64,000 bases of DNA from Cercospora beticola (GCF_033473495.1 NC_088943.1:1034001-1098000), one strand, 5' to 3'. Counted from the stretch's first letter, positions 12,205-22,401 are shown. Notes: generated by a model not told the origin, from the sequence alone. Numbers and translations: made by a program.

Positions 12205-13275
12205 CTAAATGGCAGCCATGGCAGCGGCGTGCTTCAACGCCTTTTTCGCATCGTCGCGGACCTCTTCTGTGATTCTAGCAGCTGACTTGACACTCTTTGC
12301 TAGACCGACGCCGGCGCCAGCGTATGTTGCTAGACGAGCTTTTGCGCCCCAGCCCTCATCGCCCTTTTTCATAGCTTCGTCGTATAGCTTCTGGTTCTCT
12401 TCAATGCTCAGGCCCTTTTCTGAATCAAACCACGTCTCATTGAGAACGCCTCTGCCACCATAGCGCTCTGGCCAATCGCGTGTACCGCGAAGAGTATCGT
12501 AGAGCTTGACGCGCTTGGTCCAGACGCCACCATCTGAAGCACTGAAGACGGCGTCTCGATACCCTTTGGCGATATTCGCCTCGGGTGCGGACAAGTATCG
12601 TGTGCCCAGGGTTACTCCACTGGCACCGAGGGCGATTGCAGCAGCTGCTCCACGACCGTCCATGATGCCACCAGTGGCAATGAGAATAGGTTTCTTGATG
12701 CCTTTGGTTTGCGCCAGATTGGTGACAGCATCGTCCACTTCTGGCACAAGCGGTACGAGGCCAGAGGCTTGTTCAAGTCCATGCCCACCAGCATCTTGTC
12801 CTTGTACGACGAGCACATCCGGCTCACACATCGTCGTCACATCAAACGCCTCCGCGACTTGGCCGACCTGAATCCAGATCTTCGTCTTGCCATCCGTCAC
12901 TCGTCTGATCTCTCTCGTCCATTCCTCAAAGTCGCCGACCTGTCGTGGCGCGAACAGCCACACCGCAGCTGGTTTATACTTAGCAAGTAGCGGCAACGCT
13001 GCATTCAACAGCTCTTCGCCAGCCCATAATAAGAAGCCAATTCCAATAGGCATAACATCCTCGACCTCTTTCAATACCTGGGCCCCAGCAATCTGCTGCT
13101 TGGCTTCCTCTAGTATTGTTTCCAAATTCGAAGCATCACTTCCGGCTCCTATGAATCCTAGACCTCCTGCTCGAGAGACTTCTGTTGCCAGACTTGCTAA
13201 GGCGATCAACCTCATTGGGGCGACACAGACCAAAGGCGCCTTTGTCCACGGGTAGTCTTTCTTGAGCTGATCCAT
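12205..13275 (-). CDS. Nitronate monooxygenase (2-nitropropane dioxygenase family)
   Basis: FMN-dependent TIM-barrel enzyme that oxidises alkyl or propionate-3-nitronates to carbonyl products, generally a detoxifying activity. Intronless 356-aa frame starting at ATG 13275 (MDQLKKDYPW). Family signs: an N-terminal strand with RAGGLGFIGAGS, the motif GQDAGGHG (residues about 165-172) carrying the putative catalytic His, and the phosphate-binding ATGGIMDGRGAAAAIALGASGV followed by LGTRYLSAPEA near residues 205-240. Length is normal for fungal members. No targeting signal is evident. The substrate cannot be deduced from sequence, and some relatives act as enoyl reductases or other flavoenzymes. 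Divergent from RPB11 with about 620 bp between start codons. Confidence 0.9.
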   Translation of the reverse strand: MDQLKKDYPWTKAPLVCVAPMRLIALASLATEVSRAGGLGFIGAGSDASNLETILEEAKQQIAGAQVLKEVEDVMPIGIGFLLWAGEELLNAALPLLAKYKPAAVWLFAPRQVGDFEEWTREIRRVTDGKTKIWIQVGQVAEAFDVTTMCEPDVLVVQGQDAGGHGLEQASGLVPLVPEVDDAVTNLAQTKGIKKPILIATGGIMDGRGAAAAIALGASGVTLGTRYLSAPEANIAKGYRDAVFSASDGGVWTKRVKLYDTLRGTRDWPERYGGRGVLNETWFDSEKGLSIEENQKLYDEAMKKGDEGWGAKARLATYAGAGVGLAKSVKSAARITEEVRDDAKKALKHAAAMAAI

Positions 13276-13892
13276 CTTGACGATTTACGGGCTTGTGCAA
13301 GGTATGTTTCTTACTCACTGGTCTACGAGGGCAGCTATTATATTAGCTGCGACTGCGACATCGGCCGAGGATGCTCAGCTTGGATGTTGCTCATCAGATT
13401 GGCTGACGTCGAACTCAGCTTTCTCCGGACCTGACTGCGTTCTACTGCCGGAAAGCACAACATAAAGTCAAGTGCCCTTCGATCCTCGTGTCTCCGCCTT
13501 GGGCAGCATAGCTAAGGCGCTCTGTGTCGACAAGCGCGGCATCTGCGGAATCCAGTTTGTGAGAGAAGTCGCTAAGTGAGTGTCCGCAACGAGTGCATCC
13601 TCGGTTTCGGATCTGCACGCGACAAAGCATCGCGACTTCCTTCACCTGCACGGTCTCCATTCACCTTCGCTCCACTTGCCGGCAAACCATTCACGCACTA
13701 GCTTTTGCCTACGGAGGGCTGTTCAACCTTCGGTCTACTCAGAAACATTCGACCCGCTCTCGAATTTACACGCATCTACGCATCGCCAGCACTCGCGACT
13801 TCGTCCACCTTCGAATTCTCTCTCTGCCGTTCGCTGCACTTTACTTTCGAGCAAACCATCGCGCCGACGCGCAGCCCATATAAGTCGCGAAG
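13276..13892. promoter_or_regulatory. Divergent promoter region, nitronate monooxygenase / RPB11
   Basis: Non-coding interval between two divergent start codons. A catataag TATA-like string lies at 13878-13885, only about 10 bp before the RPB11 ATG, so it is probably in the leader and not a functional TATA box. The interval is C/T-rich with many cgc/gcc words. No gene is seen. Confidence 0.4.
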
Positions 13893-14526
13893 ATGAACGC
13901 ACCAGACAGGTACGTACAGCACAACATTTGTTGCTTAAGTCGCAACGAGAGCAGAAAGAGACAGCAATCATGACGGACCGCACATCTCCCGTCTTGACAG
14001 GCGGTCAGCACCCGCACTTTGGTTATGATTCCAACAAGAATCGTACTGCCGTTGGGCTCGATGCCAGCAGACTACAACATGTGGGGAGCTTAATCGATAC
14101 AACTGTTGACACTCCAGACAGATACGAGTCCTTTCTCCTTGGTGAGGGCGAGAAGAAGGTCGAGGTTGAGCAGGAGACTCGTAAATACATCTTCGCTACG
14201 GCACATATGGTGTACATACTGACATTGATGCTTCAGGCGTCCCAAATGCCTCCATGTTCACTTTCAACAAAGAGGACCACACTCTAGGCAACCTGCTCCG
14301 CGCAAAGCTCGCCAAAGCCGACCACGTTCTATTCGCAGGCTACCAAGTTCCCCATCCACTCTTCGCGACCTTCAAGCTCCGTGTTCAGACTGACGGCGAG
14401 ATCACACCAAAGGAGGCGGTCGTCACTGCGTGTCAGGACCTCGTGAAAGAGCTAGGTCAACTCGACCAGGAATTCACGAAGGAAATGGAGCTGAAGAAGA
14501 TCGCTGGCGCTGGTGGGGATTTGTGA
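13893..14526 (+). CDS. RPB11: DNA-directed RNA polymerase II subunit RPB11
   Basis: Small core subunit that pairs with RPB3 as the alpha-like heterodimer for polymerase II assembly in the nucleus. Spliced from 13893-13909 (MNAPDR), 14122-14180 and 14237-14526 to 121 aa, the family's usual size. Diagnostic strings: MNAPDRYESFLLGEGEKK, VPNASMFTFNKEDHTLGNLL (the alpha-like dimerisation motif, residues about 27-46), then LFAGYQVPHPLFATFKLRVQT. Intron 1 is unusually long for the window (212 nt). It contains an ATG at 13970 whose frame is open and continues in frame into exon 2, so intron retention or an internal start would give an N-terminally extended form. A near-identical 13-nt sequence occurs at both borders of this intron (see repeat entry). 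Confidence 0.95.
13902..14126. repeat. Direct repeat at both splice borders of RPB11 intron 1
   Basis: 13902-13914 reads ccagacaggtacg and 14114-14126 reads ccagacagatacg, 12 of 13 identical. The copies are offset by exactly the 212-nt intron length. The donor GT lies in the first copy and the acceptor AG in the second. The arrangement looks like the boundary of a tandem duplication or of an insertion with target-site duplication. Confidence 0.6.
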
Positions 14527-14907
14527 CGGCGTCGCGCGCAAGACATGGTGGTTTCGTGATACGACTAGTTGATGAGCGCTGAGACTCGAATTTTGTCTCT
14601 GATCGCAAAAGCATGAGCGTGGCGTTTGGAAAGGATGGGCTGGATACGAGACATGAGAATCCGTCGCGAGACATGATGGCGCGGAACATGACGCTGCGAA
14701 AGACATGGCACGGCGCAAAAGGCATAGCGAGCACACAGCTTGCGACTTTGAGATACCCATAAACGCGCTGCGGTAAGCAGAGCAGTTTTTCTGCTTCGGA
14801 TTCTTGCGTTCCTTCCTTTTCTGTACCCCGCGTCGCCACTGAACTTGATTCAACCACTCTCACTTAGCTCCCAGATACTGTTCACATAGCAGTCTGTGCA
14901 TCTCGCG
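14527..14907. other. RPB11 3' flank and short intergenic region
   Basis: No gene seen. The stretch 14640-14730 repeats a loose gacatg...ggcgc pattern several times (degenerate short repeat). Confidence 0.5.
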
Positions 14908-16191
14908 ATGACTGCTCCACCGCAAGAGCCAGAAGGCGACCTGCCTGCTTCTGTCGACTCGCCCGCCGACGACTCTGAACATGAAGAGAAATCTGGAATC
15001 CTCTGCAACAAATCGAGCCAAACGCTTGCGCTCGCAAGTGCTTCCACTCCACAGACGGCGACCACAGCAATGTATCAACGATACCAGCCCCTGCCTGTAC
15101 TGGATATTACAAAACACAAGGCCTTACCTTCCGCAGCTCGACAGCGCGAAATCGACAGAGCTGTTCAAAAATTCTCAGGCAATGCGCAGAACATGTTTGT
15201 TCACCACGTCGAACCTGTAATTCAGCATCGACGTAAAGATCTGCGCGCCACTGGCCGAATCGAGAGACTCCATCACAAAACAGCGGCTCAAATTTGGTCT
15301 TTGATGTCGCCGGAGCAGTCTTTCTTCTGGACACAGAAGGTTACTGAGCTGCGACTGGCGCTCAAGCAAGGCACATTGAAAGCAGAAGACTGCTTGAGGG
15401 ATGCCGGGTACAATGATGAATGGTATGAGTGTCGTCGGTTTGCGGAGATGGCTGTAGCGGAGTATATGAAGCAGGAAGTGCCGGAGGAGTTCCGTGAGGA
15501 GAGATTGGATCAGGCGAGACAGGACATGGTCACTGATCGCATGAGAGACGACACCAAGAGCGGCGGTGCAGAACAAGTTACTGAAGACGACAGAGAGAAA
15601 TATGGGCAAGTTGAGAATCAGAATGAGTTCCTCCATTCGGCGACTGTTCCAACTGGTACGGGCGACGACATACCGCCTCTCGACCAAACGCTTCCCCAGG
15701 TCGATCTCGGGAAGGCTACCTGGCTGTGCACAACATCGATCACATTCGCCGCAGGTCAGACAGAGAGCTGCTAGCTGCTGGACGTACTCCCTGATCGCTT
15801 CGACTATGAACCTCGAATGATGTACGGCAATTTTGCTTACGCAGACTACAAGGAGATTCGAGCTTTGGACGGGAAACAGCAAGCTGCAAGGCTTCGACAA
15901 GTCGCAGATCTGTTTGATGCAACTGGGAGGGTCTTGTTCTACTATTACGCATACCCGCATGTGTGGAAGCGTCTCCGTCCACCCGAGGTAGACCAGACGG
16001 TGGCGAGCGTGGTGCATGAAAAGTGGAGGTGTATGAGGCCGCCGCGGAAGGGCATCTGGGAAATGCATAGCAGGCGTGTGAAGAAGCTGCTGGGGGACGG
16101 GAACGTAGACAGCCTGGATCTGCTTGAGCTGGACAGTCTGGATCCTGATGTCCTCGACTTGCATAGGATCACGGAAGAGATCTTGGGCTGA
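14908..16191 (+). CDS. Hypothetical protein, three-exon model
   Basis: Not a family I recognise. The model uses ATG 14908 (MTAPPQEPEGDL; an in-frame ATG at 14896 is also possible) with exons 14908-15655, 15700-15725 and 15775-16191, giving 396 aa. The introns (44 and 49 nt) are GT..AG and in phase. The N-terminus is acidic and disordered. Residues about 60-225 are charged and helical (for example EYMKQEVPEEFREERLDQ), and the C-terminal exon is helical with YYYAYPHVWKRLRPPEVD, suggesting a soluble intracellular protein. If the introns are not used, the first frame stops at 15774 and the last exon is orphaned. The antisense strand has a 470-aa open frame that I judge to be a shadow. Confidence 0.55.
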
Positions 16192-16738
16192 GGAGCACCA
16201 GTAGAAAATCCACGAAGGGAACATTCGATCATGAGCGCTTTCCAATGCTACTATGGCCTCGCAAAGAATTGCTAGCACGGGCCACGCATATCCCGCCGAC
16301 TCGAGTTTAGCTTTCGGGACTTGAGACAGTCTTGGCGGTGATACGTGTGTCGGTCGGTGATACCAGGTACTCGACGATGCATGAGTAGTTCTTGCCAACG
16401 AACTGTACATGTGTAATTCTGCAAGTTTTCCTTGCATTTCCGCAGTCGTGCTATTTTGATGCATGTGATGGTGACTCAAAAGTCTTAGCGCGCGGTGATC
16501 GCTGCCCAACAAAGAATCGGATGTCATCCTGCAGGTGCCCACAGCCCCCCACCAACGCCTGGTAGACATTTCTCCCGACCCAGACATCTGCCCTCCTTTT
16601 CTCGTACCACTTGCCTACAAATTTGCCTGCCACCTGGTCACTCGCAACCAGCGTCGCCGATATTCAGTACACATTGGAACGAGCCTGACACAACTTTGCG
16701 ACAACAAAGGCGACTGCCCGCGAAGAACAATCGCAACC
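16192..16738. other. Intergenic region, 5' flank of eIF3j
   Basis: No gene seen. The right part (16540-16738), rich in ccac/cgac, is the likely promoter and leader of the downstream gene. Confidence 0.5.
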
Positions 16739-17628
16739 ATGGCACCCTCCAAAACATCGTGGGACGATGAAGAGACCGATAGCACGCCCGCGTCCTCGCC
16801 ACCACCACCGACCGTCGCACGCCGCGGCAAGTTTGATGACGAAGAGGAAGAGGACGTGCTAGAGTCATGGGATGCTGCCGAGGACAGTGAGGAAGAACGC
16901 GAAAAGGCGAAAAAGGCCGCGGAAGCAAAGGCAAAGGCCGAAGCCGCGGCCAAGGCAGAGAAGAGGTCCAAGGCGCAGCGTCTGGAGGAGCTTCGCGAGC
17001 AGAGGCGACGAGAGCGTGCAGAGGCCGAGGATGGCGAGAGCAGCGAGGAGGAGGACGAGGCCTCGCGACGCGCACGACTACGGGCTCAGGAGATGGAGAG
17101 TGATCTCAAGAATGCCGAAGACCTGTTCGGTGGTGGAGGTAGCGGCCCAGCTAAGCGCGGCACGAACAAGGCCATCACCGTCCAAGCCGACTCCGAGGAC
17201 CCAACGAGCGCAATCGATCTCTCGAGCTTAAAGCTGTTCAACCCATCCTCTGCGAAGGACTTTGCCACACTCCGTGAGACTCTGGTGCCCCTTTTCAACA
17301 ACATTGCGAAGAAGCCTCAATACGAGCTCTTCATGAAGGAGTTCTCCAAGCAGATTGTCAAGGAGATGAACAGCGAGCAGGTCAAGAAGGTTGCCAGTGG
17401 ACTGACAGCCGTCAGCAATGAGAAGCTGAAGGAAGAGAAGGCTGCTGAGAAGGGCGGCAAGAAGACCAAAGCAGCGAAGACCAAGACGACGTTGAACGCA
17501 GCTAGGGACACATCACGCGCAGCGGACACGTATGCTTACGATGACGATGGACTTGATGAGTACGTATAATCCAATGCTCTGAAGTTGGGTACATCAAACT
17601 AACACAGTCTAGTGGCGACTTCATGTGA
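16739..17628 (+). CDS. HCR1: Eukaryotic translation initiation factor 3 subunit J
   Basis: eIF3j/Hcr1 associates with the 40S decoding centre and eIF3, and in yeast also takes part in rRNA processing and ribosome recycling. Two exons, 16739-17559 and 17613-17628; the second encodes only the final residues, so the product (278 aa) ends in DDDGLDDGDFM, the conserved acidic eIF3j terminus. The N-terminus begins MAPSKTSWDDEE (conserved W) followed by acidic stretches. A long Lys/Glu/Ala coiled coil spans residues about 50-115. The C-terminal part has IDLSSLKLFNPSSAKDF and LVPLFNNIAKKPQYELFMKEF, the core helices of the family. Without splicing, the frame would end in EYV and lose the family tail, which supports the intron. 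Confidence 0.94.
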
Positions 17629-18070
17629 GCGCGTCTTGGAAAGGCATTACCAAACGATGCATCTGCTTCTCGAATTTTCCATGAGTCATTACTGCGATAA
17701 CGTATCTGGGGATATGGCATGATTTCTACACACGGTGCATGAGTGGCGCGAGGGAAGGTTTGAGGGCTGAGAAGGAGCCGCAATGGAGCGAGTGCAAACT
17801 TGGCTCTCTTTCAGTTCACTTCTGCTCAATTTAGCGTTCATGATACTCGTTTAAAAAGATATCCAACTCGCCTTGTTTCTCCACTCTGTCCACAATGTCA
17901 GCTGCTACTCCTTGCGAGGGGCGCGAAAATTGGTGTAAAGGATGCACACGAGGTGACTCCGAAATTAAATAGTGAGAAGAAAGAATCACAAGTCGAACCA
18001 GCGGTGGCATGGCTTGCTGCTAAAAACCAGAGCGATCGCAGTGATTGTCCGCCTCTGTACTATCCGACAA
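17629..18070. other. Convergent intergenic region
   Basis: Between the eIF3j stop and the stop of the minus-strand questin-oxidase-like gene. No gene or notable structure seen. Confidence 0.6.
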
Positions 18071-19565
18071 TCACAATCTTGCACCCTTCCTTTCAGGCAC
18101 CTGCTCCCACGCCTCATCAAAGCCCGCACTCCTGATCCAATGATCTCCTTGCATCTCCACAGAGTCAATCACCATATGAGCAATCTTCAACCAGTCATCA
18201 CCTTCCAACGTAAACCCTTTCTTCCCCTCAAAAGGCTTCGATACCTTTTCTGCATTCGCCACAGCCCGCACCAATTTCGAAGCATGGCCATCATCATCGA
18301 ATTTACAGGCTCTCGCAAAGACTTCGTCCCAACCTGACGACTTCCTCGGTGTGTACTCTCGAATGTCGTTGAGTCTGATCTCTGGCGATTTCCGTGAAGC
18401 GTACATGGTCAAGTCCAATCGAATCTTCCATTCGAGGAGTCGGATCTTGGAAGCTTCGGAGAGCCATGTTTGACGGTTGAAAGTTGGCCAGAAAATCGAG
18501 GCGTTGACGCAGTGCATGAAGTAGAAGTCGAACTTGATGGTTTTGTTAGGACGCTGGGCGCCTGCTGTGTAGAGGATTGCAGCATTGGTCATTTCGGCTG
18601 TTTTGATTCCGAGGTCGGAGGGTTTAACGTGGACTTGGGAGATGATGTCAATGAGCGGCTTTGGGGAGCGGGCGAGGAGACCGTCGCGTATCTTGTTGCC
18701 ATCGGACCTGGAAGGTGTTAGTCTCTGCCACCACGAAAAGCTTTGCTAATTGGCTTAGTAGCCTGCGATGGCATTCGCAAGTAGTTGCATTCAGAGATAG
18801 CCAGAGTTATGCTACTCACCAGTGTGGCGCGTCGAAAATCTCCTTGTTTGAGCGAAGCTCGTCAAGCAGTTCAACGATGCTCTTGTCGTTTCCGTTCTGC
18901 TTTGCGGCTTGCTCGGCTGGCAAGAGTGCTCTTCCTATCCATTCGTCATGGCAACATGCTTGAGCGAGAGCTTCGGCGATGATGGCTGGCTGTTCGAACT
19001 CGATCCCGAATCCAAGATGGATGATAGGGTGCAAGAATCCGGCGTACATCCTGACCAGCATAGTCTCTGCTCGCTCGTCGCCGGCAAAGACGTACTCTTG
19101 CAGAACATCTTGCCAGCCTTTCGTGTCGATTTCCTCTTGAAAGAATTCGAGGAAGTCGTTGTAGTACTTTTGTGGTCCAAGATAGCTGATGAACTTCTTT
19201 GGATCGTGAAGCTCCTTCACGATAGTTGCCTGTGGCTTCTTAGCTGCTCTTTGGTAGCTTCGATTTGTGTCGTACCCACGCTGGATGTCCTCCGGACTAG
19301 CCTTCAGTGACCATATCGTGAGAAGCTGATGAGCAATGTGATTGTGGAAGCCATCCGGGTTGAAGAAGATGTGGTGCTTGTCATGGTTCTCTTGCAGAAG
19401 CTCGCTGGCCTTCTGCGTAGATGCTTGCTGGATGCCTTCGAGAGAGAATTGCGGCTGGGACGCAGATTGAAGCTGGACTGTATTTGCGGTAGCCATGGTC
19501 CTGTGGAGGTTCGTTTCGACTTGTCTGTTGGCAGTTCGCAATAATGGCCGAAGGTGTCTGAGCAT
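18071..19565 (-). CDS. Questin oxidase-like protein (DUF4243 / AflY-HypX family)
   Basis: Family of putative Baeyer-Villiger-type oxidases; characterised members cleave anthraquinones such as questin in secondary metabolism, but many ascomycete copies lie outside clusters. Exons 19565-18820 and 18707-18071 give 460 aa. An internal ATG at 19496 (MATANTVQLQ) could be the true start, since the first 23 residues are Arg-rich and might be a mitochondrial presequence. Family strings: HPIIHLGFGIEFEQPAIIAE, ALAQACCHDEW, and FDFYFMHCVNASIFWPTF with the His/Asn typical of this family. The intron (18708-18819, 112 nt) is about twice the window's usual length and carries a repeat shared with intergenic DNA. 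No polyketide synthase or other cluster genes are adjacent, so a role in a pathway here cannot be claimed. Confidence 0.85.
18739..18810. repeat. Intron-borne copy of a dispersed 72-nt element
   Basis: This segment makes up most of the intron of the questin-oxidase-like gene. It aligns without gaps to 21073-21144 at about 53 of 72 positions, with the best block at gttgcattcagag(a/g)tagcca. It resembles an introner-like element or a decayed MITE. Confidence 0.65.
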
Positions 19566-20195
19566 TGATGTTTACGCGGATGCTACAATTGAAAGGAGTT
19601 ATATAAGACGGTTCCTGATTGGCACCTTCCGTTGTACCTGAGAGCATGAGACCGCACTATCCATGCAGCTTAACCTTCCATGACATAGGAAGTACGCCAC
19701 ACAATGTCCGGCTTGGAAGCGGGGCTAGATCAAGTCAAACGACCTGATGCCAGTACAGAAAGCTTTCTGTCCAAACAAAATGAAAGTGATCGTAACGTTT
19801 CGGCCTTTCGGAGGGCCACTATGGCCGTGCTGACTATGCGAAGTCGAAGTTGGCAAATGTTCAATCCTTCGAATCTCGTCTGTGGTGCAGAGGTCGCGAA
19901 TCCGATGTGAGCTACGCCTGATCAGGATACGGACAGCGAGGTAAAGCTGCTTTCAGCGAGATATCGCTTGATCAATCCGATCACTGATGATATGTTGATG
20001 GGTACACAAACCTCGTGATCTTGTACTCCTGTCGTTGTCGTTGCTCTCAGACCGCGGCAGGCAGGAGTGGCAGCAGCTCCTTGGCATCTGAAGAGCGGGT
20101 GGATGACTCAGCAACACTTTTCGATGCACCTCACAGTTTCACTCGCCCAAAATCTCCCACTCAGGTAGCAGACATGTGAACAATATTTCCCCGCC
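19566..20195. promoter_or_regulatory. Divergent intergenic region with a TATA-like element
   Basis: Lies between the minus-strand questin-oxidase-like gene and plus-strand POP4. Read on the minus strand, cttatataac at 19599-19608 is a TATA-like box about 35-40 nt before the ATG at 19565. No gene seen in the remainder. Confidence 0.4.
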
Positions 20196-20903
20196 ATGGC
20201 TGCCCAGCCAACCGATCACATCGCCCACGAGCTCCTGTCTCGTGCGCGCGAACCCGAAATCGCAAGCAAGATCTTCAGCGACAAAGTCAAAAAGATCCCG
20301 CTCTTGCTTCGCCCAACTTCACCAGATCCAAGTGTCAACGCGCGAGCAAAACGACAGTACGAACGCCATCAGAAAGAGAAAGCGAAGCGAAAATCCAAGA
20401 AGCCCAAACCGCTCTCTGCGAAGCAGAAGCGCGCACTTGGTATCTACGACATCCCGAAAGATCAGCGAAAATATGCTATTTACGAGCCGCTGCATAATAT
20501 GTGGTGCAATTACATGCGCGAGATCCTGGGATTGAAAGATGGGAGGACACATGTTGAGCCTAATGGAGCTGGACCCATGCTTGTCACGGCTGATTATCAT
20601 GGCGCGATGATGGAGGTTGTGAGGAGCAGGTGTCCGAGCAGAGTGGGGTTGAAGGGCATTGTGGTGAAGGACACGAGATATACGTTCGAGATCATCACAG
20701 GGAGGAACGAGCTGAAGACTGTGCCGAAAGAGCACACGGTATTTCGGTTCGAGCTGCCATTCGAGGAGAAGAGTGGTGTTGAGGCGGAGGAGAAGGACAA
20801 GATGAAGCCGTTGGTGTTTGAGCTATATGGGCATCAATTTGAGAGTCGGGCTCCAGATCGTGCGAACAAGAAGTTCAAGATGCACATAGATTCCGACATA
20901 TGA
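20196..20903 (+). CDS. POP4: Ribonuclease P/MRP protein subunit POP4 (Rpp29)
   Basis: Nuclear/nucleolar protein subunit shared by RNase P (tRNA 5' maturation) and RNase MRP (rRNA processing). Intronless 235-aa frame from ATG 20196. A basic N-terminal segment (residues about 50-85, with KSKKPKPLSAKQKRALG) is followed by the Rpp29 Sm-like barrel: YEPLHNMWCNYMREILG, then GAMMEVVRSRCPSRVGLKGIV, VKDTRYTFEI and a late strand with ELYGHQFESRAPDRANKKFK. These are the conserved Pop4 motifs. Length is normal. Downstream lies a foldback repeat. Confidence 0.93.
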   Translation: MAAQPTDHIAHELLSRAREPEIASKIFSDKVKKIPLLLRPTSPDPSVNARAKRQYERHQKEKAKRKSKKPKPLSAKQKRALGIYDIPKDQRKYAIYEPLHNMWCNYMREILGLKDGRTHVEPNGAGPMLVTADYHGAMMEVVRSRCPSRVGLKGIVVKDTRYTFEIITGRNELKTVPKEHTVFRFELPFEEKSGVEAEEKDKMKPLVFELYGHQFESRAPDRANKKFKMHIDSDI

Positions 20904-21530
20904 AGAACAGATGCTCGAATGAGAAAATATGCGCATGTGCGTAGGATATTGTTCAAGCGCAACAGAATGCTGTAGAGCTACCTCATCAGCTCGGCTCTTG
21001 ACCGTGGATACCTCTGGATGCAACTGCCTCTGAGTGCAAGCGCCTGTCCAGATTGACTCTCGATCCAGAGACAGCTTCGTTGATTGGCGTAGCGACCTGC
21101 GCTTGCCCTCAGAGGCGGTTGCATTCAGAGGTAGCCACGGTTATATGTGATCCCATGCTGGACTCCTACACATCACCTCTGGATCACTCGACTCCGGATG
21201 TCATCCATCGTGTAGGATCCATGATCTGCAGCAATGACAAGATGAGGGAGACGTACAGACAACGGAGGCACAGGTAGCAAAGATAGCAAAGGGAAGGTGA
21301 CAGACGCAGTGAGGCAGTGATCGAATGGTTAAGCGGCAAAGTCACGCAGTGGTGAAGCCTCCATTGAATTGATCTTGCTCATGCTTGAGAAGAGCTCCGA
21401 TAGGCCATATTCTTATGTCTGGGTATCTACTCAAACCACCAGCAGCCGTGCTCATTTGCGCCAAGTTCCCATGCTTTTCATTGAGATTTCGTAGGCTGAT
21501 TTCTCAAGCCGTCTCTTTCGCAGAATGCAT
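20904..21530. other. Intergenic region containing a foldback element
   Basis: 3' flanks of POP4 (+) and RPL11 (-), which converge. Apart from the inverted repeat listed separately at 21001-21141, no gene is seen. Confidence 0.6.
21001..21141. repeat. Imperfect inverted repeat (foldback, MITE-like)
   Basis: Arms 21001-21043 and 21099-21141 are reverse complements at 39 of 43 positions, with a 55-nt loop between them. The right arm plus part of the loop (21073-21144) matches the intron copy at 18739-18810. The structure would fold into a stable hairpin in DNA or RNA. Confidence 0.85.
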
Positions 21531-22401
21531 TTATCGCACAATACCCTCGAAGCGGTTCTTGTACCACTTGACGGTCTCGTCGCGGGTGATGCGGTGGGAG
21601 GCACCGATTCTGGCCTTCGCTCGGCGACGCTTGGAGACACGCTCACCAGGGCGGGTCCTGTTCAGCAATGTCAGTCTCCATTCTGCTGTCCGAAGTTTCT
21701 TGCTCAGAGTATACACACATGCAGCAGTAGAAGTCCATTCCGTAGATACCGATCGCTGGGTCGTACTTGATACCCAAGTCGATGTGCTCGGAGATACCGA
21801 AGCCGAAGTTGCCAGTCTCGGAGAAGTTGCGCTTGCGGAGCTCGTACTCCTTGACCTTCAGGCCACGCTCGAGGATCTCCTCGGCCTTTGGTCCACGGAC
21901 GGTGACGTGGACGGCAATCTTTTCGTTACGACGGATACCGAAGGTACGGACAGTGTAGCGGGCCTTGCCTGTATTGACCTGTTAGTCGAGATTGCTCGGG
22001 TGGAACTTTGGCAGAACCGCATGCGATGGCTTCCGGGTGTGTACGCACTGTAGACTGGAGTCTGACCGCTCAGCTGCTCGAGCACCTTGGCGGCACGAGT
22101 AAGTCTGTCACCAGACTCGCCGACGGAGATGTTGAGGACGAGCTTTTGGATGCGGAGCTCACGCATGGGGTTGGCGGACTTGTCGCTGCCGCCCTGGGTC
22201 TTGACGGCGGAGCCATCGGCCTGCTGTGTGGAAGATTCGCCCTTTGCCTGCAATCCGCGATGGAATGGTTAGCCAATGCACTTCCTCTCCCGTACCGTAC
22301 ACCATTTTCGCATCGACAGACGCTTTTCAGATCATGTTTCAAGAGAAGCAGATCGGGTGCAGTCGTAGAGAGGCGCGCATGATGTTGGCGACACTCACCA
22401 T
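21531..22401 (-). CDS. RPL11: 60S ribosomal protein L11 (uL5)
   Basis: Large-subunit protein that contacts 5S rRNA. Exons on the minus strand: 22401-22399 (the ATG alone), 22247-22049, 21968-21719, 21657-21531. Product begins [13 protein letters not shown] (an N-terminal extension compared with many orthologues). It then has the fully conserved [77 protein letters not shown] and the tail [20 protein letters not shown]. Splicing directly after the initiator codon (ATG/gtgagt) is required because no in-frame ATG sits at the start of the second exon. Head to head with SmB; both are highly expressed RNP genes, so a shared promoter is plausible. Confidence 0.95.

Noticed and set aside
15175..16587. 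470-aa open frame on the minus strand
   Set aside because: It is antisense to the hypothetical gene at 14908-16191. The translation is Leu/Ser/His/Arg-rich without any domain, as expected for a shadow of a charged protein, and the sense strand has normal protein composition and in-phase introns.
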